NCBI GenBank assembly: GCA_028717405.1
Contig: JAQUNY010000139.1
Span: 1 to 5,035 of the forward strand
Direction of reading: 5' to 3'
Origin: Eubacteriales bacterium
GTDB lineage: Bacteria > Bacillota > Clostridia > JAQUNY01
Length of the DNA stretch: 5,035 nucleotides
Each line of letters starts with the position of its first letter. The first letter of the stretch is position 1. Below the pieces are notes generated by a model that was not told where the DNA came from, made no database searches, and saw nothing but the letters and a program-made list of their open reading frames with translations. Made by a program: the position numbers and the translations under genes. Positions 1 through 5,035 of this stretch are shown one piece after another.

Positions 1-10
1 CTAAAGGCCC
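1..10 (-). tRNA. 5' end of a second tRNA gene, cut by the window edge
   Basis: Read on the minus strand, the last ten bases are GGGCCTTTAG, which fits the start of a tRNA: a seven-base acceptor strand GGGCCTT, the usual U8-A9, and the first G of the D stem. It starts three bases after the encoded CCA of the tRNA-Asn gene, the tight spacing expected in a co-transcribed tRNA cluster. The anticodon is outside the window, so the amino acid cannot be read; starts of this kind occur in Ile and Met tRNAs among others. Identity as a tRNA is inferred from this short match and the context. Confidence 0.6.
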
Positions 11-13
11 TGA

Positions 14-89
14 TGGCTCCCCAAGTAGGACTCGAACCTACGACCCTGCGGTTAACAGCCGCATGCTCTACCAGCTGAGCTATTGAGGA
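14..89 (-). tRNA. tRNA-Asn, anticodon GTT
   Basis: The minus strand folds into a complete cloverleaf. The acceptor strand TCCTCAA pairs with TTGGGGA, including one G-U pair. The D stem is GCTC/GAGC, the anticodon stem TGCGG/CCGCA encloses the loop CTGTTAA, and the T arm is GTAGG-TTCGAGT-CCTAC. The anticodon GTT (plus-strand bases 54-56) reads the asparagine codons AAC and AAU. The discriminator base is G and the CCA end is encoded in the gene, giving 76 bases in total. It is the first gene of a minus-strand tRNA cluster with its own promoter at 141-169 and a leader of about 45 bases. Confidence 0.97.
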
Positions 90-140
90 ACGGTGCCGGT
101 CATTGCAGTCTTTGCTGCAACCAGTTTGCAAACAAATCAT

Positions 141-169
141 ATTATATAGACATTATTTATTTTGGTCAA
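141..169 (-). promoter_or_regulatory. Sigma-A-type promoter of the tRNA cluster
   Basis: On the minus strand, a -35 box TTGACC (164-169) is followed by a 17-base spacer and a perfect -10 box TATAAT (141-146). Upstream of the -35 box, bases 170-190 are very A/T-rich on this strand and could act as an UP element, which is common at stable-RNA promoters. The predicted transcription start is near 134. The leader then includes a small perfect hairpin (TTGCAG/CTGCAA, 103-120) without a following T run, so it is more likely a processing or folding feature than a terminator. Confidence 0.88.
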
Positions 170-199
170 TAGCTTTGTTTTAATTTTTCCGTATTTGAC

Positions 200-302
200 G
201 TAACTATTCAAACCCCCGGTATTGATAGTAAATTATAATACCGGTTGTTGCAGCAAAACCAATATTATATCCAATGTCAATGTAGGGGGGCAGAATAGTT
301 AC
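200..302. repeat. 103-bp imperfect inverted repeat, MITE-like element
   Basis: The outer ten bases are perfect inverted repeats: GTAACTATTC (200-209) against GAATAGTTAC (293-302). Symmetry continues inward with few indels: CCCCC (213-217)/GGGGG (286-290), ATTGATA (221-227)/TGTCAAT (275-281, one G-T), TTATAATA region (234-240)/TATTATA (263-269), and GGTT (243-246)/AACC (257-260), closing around base 251. About 36 bases on each side pair. It lies between the start sites of two divergent promoters, so neither predicted transcript contains it, which favours a DNA element over a regulatory RNA. It encodes nothing. I see no clear target-site duplication: the eight flanking bases on each side differ. 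An alternative reading is a smaller stem, CCGGTATT/AATACCGG (216-244), nested within the left half. Confidence 0.7.
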
Positions 303-333
303 CTTTATGGTGCAGAACCGGCTTTCCTGCTGC

Positions 334-362
334 TTGACACAGATTCCCAATGCTGTTATATT
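334..362 (+). promoter_or_regulatory. Sigma-A-type promoter of aroF
   Basis: A consensus -35 box TTGACA (334-339), a 17-base spacer and a -10 box TATATT (357-362), preceded by TGT, which gives an extended -10. The predicted start is near 369, leaving a 5' leader of about 108 bases before aroF. In the leader, CTGTAC (390-395) can pair with GTACAG (433-438), but there is no G/C-rich hairpin followed by a T run and no T-box signature, so I do not call an attenuator. Confidence 0.85.
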
Positions 363-476
363 TGATTCGACTGAGGACTTGCAAACAGGCTGTACCCTTA
401 TCCATTGCAGTTGATCCGGCCCCGGTCATTTTGTACAGAATCCAGGGCAATAATATCATGAAAGCAGAGTACCGGA

Positions 477-1517
477 ATGATTATTATCATGACTAACGGC
501 TCCACCAGGAGCCAGATAGACGATGTTGAAACAAAGCTTTCACAGCTTGGTTTTAAAACTCATACCATTTACGGAGATATCAAAACTGTAATAGGCGCCA
601 TCGGCGATAAGAGGAACCTTAATACGCAGACTATACTGACCATGCCCGGCGTTGAAAGTATAGTCCCTATCATGAAACCGTTCAAGCTTGTCGGCAGGGA
701 ACTCAAACAAATACCATCGATCGTCAGGATTGGGGAAATTGAATTCGGAGGCAGGGATATAGTTATAATAGCCGGCCCCTGCGCAATTGAAAATGAATCG
801 ACCTATATCGACACCGCTTTGAAAGTCAGGGCGGCAGGCGCCTCAGTTCTTCGCGGAGGGGCTTATAAGCCTCGTTCTTCCCCCTATTCTTTTCAGGGTC
901 TCGCTGAAGAAGGCTTGAAGATCATGAAGGAAGCCAGTGATGTAACAGGACTGAAGCTCGTAACAGAAGTAATCGATACAAGGGATGTTGAGCTTGTCGC
1001 CTCATATGTTGACATTATTCAGATAGGCGCAAGAAATATGCAGAACTTCAGCCTCCTGAGAGAGGTCGGCGATGCCGGGAAACCGGTTCTGCTTAAGCGC
1101 GGATTTTCTGCCACAATTGAGGAATGGCTTATGGCAGCTGAGTATATTGCCGCTGAAGGGAATTCGCAGATCATTTTATGCGAAAGAGGTATCAGGACAT
1201 TTGAAACAGCCACGCGTAACACGCTTGATCTAAGTGCAATACCTGTAGTTAAGGAATTATCCCATCTCCCTGTTATAGTTGATCCGAGCCACGCTACCGG
1301 TTCGTGGAAATATGTCGGCTCAATGTCTAAAGCAGCCGTCGCCGCAGGAGCCGATGGATTGATCATCGAAGTTCATATAGACCCGTCTGCTGCCTTGAGT
1401 GACGGGCCGCAGTCTTTAAAGCCTGAAAAATTCATAGATGTGATGAACGATATCGAACGTGTTGCTGAAGCTGTAGACAGAAAACTCAAAAGAAACCAGG
1501 ATTATTTTCACCAATAA
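477..1517 (+). CDS. aroF: 3-deoxy-7-phosphoheptulonate (DAHP) synthase, Bacillus/Thermotoga type with N-terminal regulatory domain
   Basis: It condenses phosphoenolpyruvate with erythrose 4-phosphate to DAHP, the first step of the cytosolic shikimate pathway to Phe, Tyr and Trp. Residues 1-75 or so form the ferredoxin-like (ACT-like) domain that in the Thermotoga enzyme mediates Phe/Tyr feedback inhibition; the TIM barrel follows from about residue 90. Visible active-site elements are AGPC (metal-ligand Cys102), LRGGAYKPR (123-133), LLKRGF (205-210), ERGIRTFE (236-243), DPSH (His272), IIEVH (Glu298) and LSDG (Asp309). The four metal ligands fall at the positions I recall for the Thermotoga maritima enzyme. 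Length (346 aa) is normal. The ATG at 477 is chosen because MIII...NGST aligns with the Thermotoga N-terminus; its ribosome site is weak (AAAGCAGAG, 461-469). A second ATG at 489 would clip the first beta strand. It has its own promoter, and no other aro gene follows. Confidence 0.96.
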   Translation: MIIIMTNGSTRSQIDDVETKLSQLGFKTHTIYGDIKTVIGAIGDKRNLNTQTILTMPGVESIVPIMKPFKLVGRELKQIPSIVRIGEIEFGGRDIVIIAGPCAIENESTYIDTALKVRAAGASVLRGGAYKPRSSPYSFQGLAEEGLKIMKEASDVTGLKLVTEVIDTRDVELVASYVDIIQIGARNMQNFSLLREVGDAGKPVLLKRGFSATIEEWLMAAEYIAAEGNSQIILCERGIRTFETATRNTLDLSAIPVVKELSHLPVIVDPSHATGSWKYVGSMSKAAVAAGADGLIIEVHIDPSAALSDGPQSLKPEKFIDVMNDIERVAEAVDRKLKRNQDYFHQ

Positions 1518-1608
1518 ACATGATTGCTTATTTGTATAACTGGTTAGTGCCCGAAAAAAAGTAAAAAGAAAATCCCATTGAATTTTATTAATTATACTTC
1601 CATTATTT

Positions 1609-1631
1609 AACATATTCTGTTATAATATGTT
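1609..1631 (+). promoter_or_regulatory. Extended -10 promoter with overlapping dyad, upstream of the 86-aa gene
   Basis: A perfect TATAAT (1621-1626) is preceded by TGT, giving an extended -10 box; the -35 region (TTCCAT, 1598-1603) is poor, which extended -10 promoters tolerate. The predicted start is near 1633, just ahead of the Shine-Dalgarno. An 8-bp perfect inverted repeat, AACATATT (1609-1616) and AATATGTT (1624-1631), is centred on 1620 and covers the -10 box, where a repressor would block polymerase. The promoter call is fairly secure. The operator role is inference: AT-rich dyads also arise by chance. Confidence 0.65.
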
Positions 1632-1645
1632 TGCAGGTTTTTTTC

Positions 1646-1651
1646 AGGAGG
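1646..1651 (+). promoter_or_regulatory. Ribosome binding site that sets the start of the 86-aa gene
   Basis: AGGAGG is a perfect Shine-Dalgarno, nine bases ahead of the ATG at 1661 and six ahead of an in-frame TTG at 1658. The ATG at 1654, in another frame, is only two bases away and too close to be used. This decides which of two overlapping open frames is the gene. Confidence 0.85.
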
Positions 1652-1660
1652 TAATGCTTG

Positions 1661-1921
1661 ATGGCACGGCAATCCAGGCTGGCCGCCCTGCTGGAAAACG
1701 AGATATTGCCTCAGCTGCAGATATTGTACGACCTTACTCTGGTTTTGTCGGAAAAGCTGGGCGCCCATTCAGACAGGCTGGATTCCCTGGACAGGGTATC
1801 GGAAGAACTGTCGCTGCTTTACAGAGCCCACGACAGCCTTATCAGCCAAATCAGGGACATTAACGGACAGTGTGAATATTCAGGATCTGACCGGGAGAAT
1901 ACTCCGCGACGCACTATATAA
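1661..1921 (+). CDS. Small helical, probably coiled-coil protein of unknown function (86 aa)
   Basis: I do not recognise a family. The protein appears almost wholly alpha-helical from residue 5 to about 67: regularly spaced leucines (LAALLENEILPQLQILYDL, then RLDSLDRVSEELSLL) with charged residues between them suggest a short coiled coil or a helical hairpin that oligomerises. The last 20 residues are polar and probably disordered. There is no signal peptide, membrane segment, zinc site or catalytic motif, so a cytosolic adaptor or structural role is plausible but unproven. The start is ATG 1661, supported by AGGAGG; TTG 1658 would add one residue. It has its own promoter and converges on coaE with a 5-base gap, leaving no room for a terminator between them. 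GC is about 52%, above its neighbours. General style resembles small coiled-coil hypotheticals common in Clostridia. Confidence 0.75.
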   Translation: MARQSRLAALLENEILPQLQILYDLTLVLSEKLGAHSDRLDSLDRVSEELSLLYRAHDSLISQIRDINGQCEYSGSDRENTPRRTI

Positions 1922-1926
1922 ATATA

Positions 1927-2526
1927 TTATTTAGTGGGTAAATTATTAGAAATATGTATCAGTATTTTCTCAAGTTCATCTTCCGAACCATCATTTGCTA
2001 TTACTCTGTCGGCAATGTCTTTATATTCATCTTCGCTCATCTGCATCGACATTCTCCTTCGAGCCTCTTCTTCACTGATCCCGCCTCTTTTGATTATTCT
2101 TGATATCCTGGCTTCAACCGGTGCGGTCACCACCCACACTTCATCCACCAGATCAAGAAATCCCTGTTTGACAGGTATTGGCGCATCAATAACAACTATT
2201 CCCTCAAATCCGGATTTTTTTATTTTTACAAGAGCCCTCAGCATTGCCGGCAAAATATGCCTGTGCGTGATATCTGTCAGTTTTTGGAGGCGTTCCCTGT
2301 CTTTAAATACAATGGCTGCCAGTGCCTTCCTGTTAATATCGCCGTTTTCACAAAGTATTTGCGTACCAAATTCTTTTACAACATCCGTATATGTTTTTCC
2401 ATTTTTACGCATCAGCCTTCTTGAAATAATGTCAGCATCTATGATTTTTGCACCATGACGGGCCATGATACTTGCGGCGGTGCTTTTACCGCTGCCGATC
2501 CCTCCCGTGATCCCTATGACTTTCAT
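1927..2526 (-). CDS. coaE: Dephospho-CoA kinase
   Basis: It phosphorylates the 3'-hydroxyl of dephospho-CoA with ATP, the last step of coenzyme A synthesis, in the cytosol. The P-loop GGIGSGKST lies at residues 8-16, followed by the family's IIDAD motif (28-32, probable catalytic Asp32), a conserved His88 in LTDITHRHI, and the lid region RIIKRGGISEEEARRRM (143-159). The C-terminus carries ADRVIANDGS (172-181), like the family's (Y/V)I-N-GS element. Length (199 aa) is typical. The start ATG overlaps the polA stop as ATGA, and AAAGG (2536-2540) lies nine bases upstream, so translation is probably coupled to polA. Two deviations are visible: the usual DxPLLFE-x-GL reads DAPIPVKQGF (114-123), replacing the acidic residue with Lys120, and the usual HP after the helix is His-Arg. 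The family call is still firm. Confidence 0.95.
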   Translation of the reverse strand: MKVIGITGGIGSGKSTAASIMARHGAKIIDADIISRRLMRKNGKTYTDVVKEFGTQILCENGDINRKALAAIVFKDRERLQKLTDITHRHILPAMLRALVKIKKSGFEGIVVIDAPIPVKQGFLDLVDEVWVVTAPVEARISRIIKRGGISEEEARRRMSMQMSEDEYKDIADRVIANDGSEDELEKILIHISNNLPTK

Positions 2527-5035
2527 GCGGATCCGCCTTTCATTCTGTTTGAAATGTCCCGCGCCAAAATACAGAATACATATTTGGCTTCGTACCAGCT
2601 GTTTCCTTCCTTTACCTCTGCGATCAGTGGGACGGTCAGTTTAACTGCATTTTCCATGCATTCCTTAAGTATCTTTCTGACAGCTTCTTTTTCTTCTTTA
2701 AGTGCTTCGATTATAAGTTCGTCATGTACCTGAAGTATCAGTCTGGATTTAAAGCCGCCCTCTTTCAGCCTTTTGTGTACATCTACCATCGCCTTCTTTA
2801 TAATATCAGCTGCGCTGCCCTGTACAGGGGTATTGAAAGCAATCCTTTCGCCGAAGGAACGTGTGTTGAATGCTGGCGACTTAAGCTCGGGGAGATATCT
2901 TCTTCGGTTCATCAGGGTGAGGACATAACCGTTTTCTCTTCCAAATTCCACGATTTCCTTCATATAAAGCCTGACACCGGGATAACGGTCCAGGTAACCG
3001 TCGATATATTCCCTCGCTTCTTTACGCGTGATACCAAGATCCCTGGCAAGGCTGAAATCGCCGATGCCATATATGATGCCGAAATTTACCGCCTTTGCCC
3101 TGTTTCTGATTTCGGGCGTCATTTCTTCAACAGGAACACTGAAAACCTGTGAGGCTGTTATTGTATGTATATCCATATTGTCCGCAAAGGTCTTCTTCAT
3201 ATTTTCGTCATCCGATATATGGGCAAGGATCCTGAGTTCGATCTGTGAATAGTCTGCGTCAAGCAGCACATAATTTTCGTTTTCAGGTACAAAAGCTTTT
3301 CTTATTTTCCTTCCCATTTCAAGTTTTACCGGTATGTTCTGGAGGTTTGGTTCGGTACTGCTTATCCTTCCGGTGACTGCAGCTGTCTGCCTGAAGCTTG
3401 TATGTATCCTGCCCGTCTTTTCATCAATAACTGATATGAGCGCATCCGTATAAGTGGATCTGAGTTTTGCAAGCTGCCTGTAATCTATGATCTCCGGTAT
3501 AATATCATTTGTGCCGATCAGCTCCGTAAGCACATCCATATCTGTCGAATAGCCTGTTTTGGTCTTTTTTACAGGAGGCAGACCAAGCTTTTCAAACAAA
3601 ACAGTACTGAGCTGTTTTGGCGAATTCAGATTGAATTTTGTACCGGCCAGTATAAAAATCTTTATCTCGACAGCTGCTATCCTGTTGTCGAGTTCGAATG
3701 CAAAATCTCTCAGTTTATCAGGATCTACCCTGAATCCGGAATGCTCCATATGCGCAAGCACCCTGATCAGGGGAAACTCTATTTCATCCAGCAGTTCAAG
3801 CTGACCATTAGCTTTTATGATCTCATACATCGGCTTTACTAAAGCTCTGACGAGAGCAGCTCCGTTTTCAGCCTCAGCAGCGTTATTGCTTCCGAAATAA
3901 GTGCCTTCCGGTCCGTTCAATAAATCTGCAGGTGCTGCTGCCTCGTCGTATTTCAGTATTTCTCTCGCTATATTTTTTATGGGATACGCGCCCGGAGACG
4001 GATTGATAAGATATGCGGCTATCGAAGTATCAAATACCTTCCCGTTTGTCTCAACACCGCCCTTCAGCAGCTCAAGAACAAGATCCTTAATATCATGTCC
4101 GTATTTTTTTATATTCGGATCAGAAAATATTTTCCCGAATATTTTAATGAATTCCTGTTTGCTCTCAGGATCAGATATATGAAAATGAAAAATTGCCGTT
4201 TTCAGGTTAAATCCAACCGTCATGCTCTCTCCTGTTTTTATCGCATAGAAATAGACAGCGCCTTCCATTTTAATTTCTTCGGCAGCCGTTACCGCTTCTG
4301 ATAAATGCTTTTTGCCCTGCTTAAAAGCCTTTTCATTTTTTTCACTTTCGGCTTCTTCCTCTACAGGCTCCGAGAGGCCGAATTTTTTTATCATACTCTT
4401 AAACTCAAGCCTTTTAAAGAGGCTGTAAAGCCTGTCATTGTCAACCGGCTTTCTCTTATATATGCTGATGTCGGATGGGCAGCAGTCATCGTCGATGTCT
4501 CTCCTGATTACAGAGAGCCTTCTGCTCATGTATGCCAGTTCTTTGTTGTTTTCCAGCTTTTCCCTCAGGGTTTTTCTGGCAATTTTATCAAGGTTCCCGT
4601 TTTCATATATTTTGTTAAGGCTACCAAATTTCTTTATAAGCTCAAGTGCGGTTTTCTCTCCTATTCCGGGTATCCCGGGGATATTATCGGAAGGATCTCC
4701 CATAAGGGCTTTTACATCGATCATACTGTCCGGAGTTACTCCGTAACGTTTCATTACGGTTTCAGGATCATAATCTTCTGTAGTTGTGGTACCCTGCCTT
4801 GTGACCGGCATTTTCACCTTAACATTATCCGAAACAAGCTGGAATACATCTTTATCTCCGGTGACGATCACAACATCAAGCCCCAGCTTTTCAGCCCTGT
4901 CTGACAGAGTCCCTATTATATCATCCGCCTCAAAGCCTTCACTCTCAAGCCTGCTGATATTCATCGCGTCCAGGACATCTTTAATAACAGGCACCTGCAT
5001 CACAAGCTCAGCCGGCATAGCTCTGCGTCCGGCTT
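2523..5035 (-). CDS. polA: DNA polymerase I, 5' end beyond the window
   Basis: It fills gaps and removes RNA primers in repair and lagging-strand synthesis. The frame stays open to the window edge, with KAGRRA-like codons ahead of Met 5018; in E. coli Pol I the equivalent point is near residue 84, so about 80 residues are missing. Numbering from Met 5018: the 5'-3' exonuclease/flap domain (to about 215) shows EADD (30-33), TGDKD (53-57) and MGDPSDNIPGIPGIGEKTA (106-124). The 3'-5' exonuclease-like domain (about 240-400) lacks the catalytic DxE (FYAI at 257-260 instead), so proofreading should be absent, as in many Bacillota. The polymerase domain has motif A DADYSQIELR (Asp589), motif B RNRAKAVNFGIIYG (Arg638, Lys642, Phe646, Tyr650) and motif C QVHDE (Asp766). 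About 20 residues follow the usual WYEAK end. It overlaps coaE by 4 bases. Confidence 0.97.
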   Translation of the reverse strand, partial: AGRRAMPAELVMQVPVIKDVLDAMNISRLESEGFEADDIIGTLSDRAEKLGLDVVIVTGDKDVFQLVSDNVKVKMPVTRQGTTTTEDYDPETVMKRYGVTPDSMIDVKALMGDPSDNIPGIPGIGEKTALELIKKFGSLNKIYENGNLDKIARKTLREKLENNKELAYMSRRLSVIRRDIDDDCCPSDISIYKRKPVDNDRLYSLFKRLEFKSMIKKFGLSEPVEEEAESEKNEKAFKQGKKHLSEAVTAAEEIKMEGAVYFYAIKTGESMTVGFNLKTAIFHFHISDPESKQEFIKIFGKIFSDPNIKKYGHDIKDLVLELLKGGVETNGKVFDTSIAAYLINPSPGAYPIKNIAREILKYDEAAAPADLLNGPEGTYFGSNNAAEAENGAALVRALVKPMYEIIKANGQLELLDEIEFPLIRVLAHMEHSGFRVDPDKLRDFAFELDNRIAAVEIKIFILAGTKFNLNSPKQLSTVLFEKLGLPPVKKTKTGYSTDMDVLTELIGTNDIIPEIIDYRQLAKLRSTYTDALISVIDEKTGRIHTSFRQTAAVTGRISSTEPNLQNIPVKLEMGRKIRKAFVPENENYVLLDADYSQIELRILAHISDDENMKKTFADNMDIHTITASQVFSVPVEEMTPEIRNRAKAVNFGIIYGIGDFSLARDLGITRKEAREYIDGYLDRYPGVRLYMKEIVEFGRENGYVLTLMNRRRYLPELKSPAFNTRSFGERIAFNTPVQGSAADIIKKAMVDVHKRLKEGGFKSRLILQVHDELIIEALKEEKEAVRKILKECMENAVKLTVPLIAEVKEGNSWYEAKYVFCILARDISNRMKGGSA

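Noticed and set aside
103..120. Hairpin TTGCAG/CTGCAA as a terminator
   Set aside because: No T run follows on either strand and it lies inside the leader of the tRNA transcript, between promoter and tRNA.
195..239. Extra plus-strand promoter using TTGACG (195-200) or TTGATA (222-227) with TATAAT (234-239)
   Set aside because: Spacings of 33 and 6 bases are incompatible with a sigma-A promoter; the TATAAT belongs to the symmetric arms of the inverted repeat.
277..459. 60-codon open frame on the minus strand upstream of aroF
   Set aside because: No ribosome site precedes its ATG, it lies opposite the aroF promoter and leader, its end runs into the palindromic element, and the composition does not resemble a protein I know.
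369..476. T-box or transcription attenuator in the aroF leader
   Set aside because: No T-box consensus, no G/C-rich stem followed by T run; the only long-range pairing is the 6-bp CTGTAC/GTACAG with a large loop.
1627..1863. 78-codon plus-strand frame overlapping the small gene
   Set aside because: Its ATG lies at the promoter's predicted start with no ribosome site; the AGGAGG falls inside it and serves the other frame. The translation is rich in Gly, Arg, Pro and Ala, as expected of a shadow frame.
1934..2458. 174-codon frame antisense to coaE
   Set aside because: Ser/Ile-rich shadow of a well-identified gene, with no independent ribosome site or family signature.
2527..2536. Perfect palindrome GCGGATCCGC at the polA-coaE junction
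   Set aside because: It has no loop, so it does not form an RNA hairpin, and ten-base palindromes within coding sequence occur by chance.
4305..4904. 199-codon frame antisense to polA
   Set aside because: Phe-rich shadow of the conserved polA nuclease domain coding strand; nothing supports translation.

Overview
The window looks like an ordinary chromosomal stretch from a Gram-positive anaerobe, most likely Bacillota of the class Clostridia. The grounds are moderate GC (about 43% in sampled parts of polA, with AT-rich intergenic stretches), textbook TTGACA/TATAAT-type promoters, a Bacillus/Thermotoga-type DAHP synthase with an N-terminal regulatory domain, and a DNA polymerase I whose proofreading site has decayed, as in many Bacillota. 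No marker in the window fixes the genus; the assignment is inference.

Layout, left to right. Bases 1-89 are the 5' end of a tRNA cluster on the minus strand: tRNA-Asn(GTT), then after three bases the first bases of another tRNA running off the edge. Its promoter lies at 141-169. Bases 170-333 hold no gene. Most of this gap (200-302) is one long imperfect inverted repeat between the outward-facing tRNA and aroF promoters; it resembles a small non-autonomous transposable element. A strong promoter at 334-362 drives aroF (DAHP synthase, first step of the shikimate pathway) on the plus strand. Next comes a gene with its own extended -10 promoter and a perfect Shine-Dalgarno, encoding an unrecognised 86-residue helical protein. 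It converges, with a 5-base gap, on coaE (dephospho-CoA kinase), which is on the minus strand and overlaps the end of polA (DNA polymerase I) by four bases. polA runs off the right edge, so its first roughly 80 codons and its promoter are not visible.

Functionally these are housekeeping genes: translation (tRNAs), aromatic amino acid synthesis (aroF, apparently a single-gene unit here rather than part of an aro operon), DNA repair/replication and CoA synthesis (a translationally coupled polA-coaE pair), plus one small orphan protein. I found no CRISPR array, phage genes, toxin-antitoxin pair or defence system. The points most worth a second look are the 103-bp palindromic element, the small coiled-coil gene with a dyad over its -10 box, and changes in conserved motifs of CoaE and at the PolA C-terminus.
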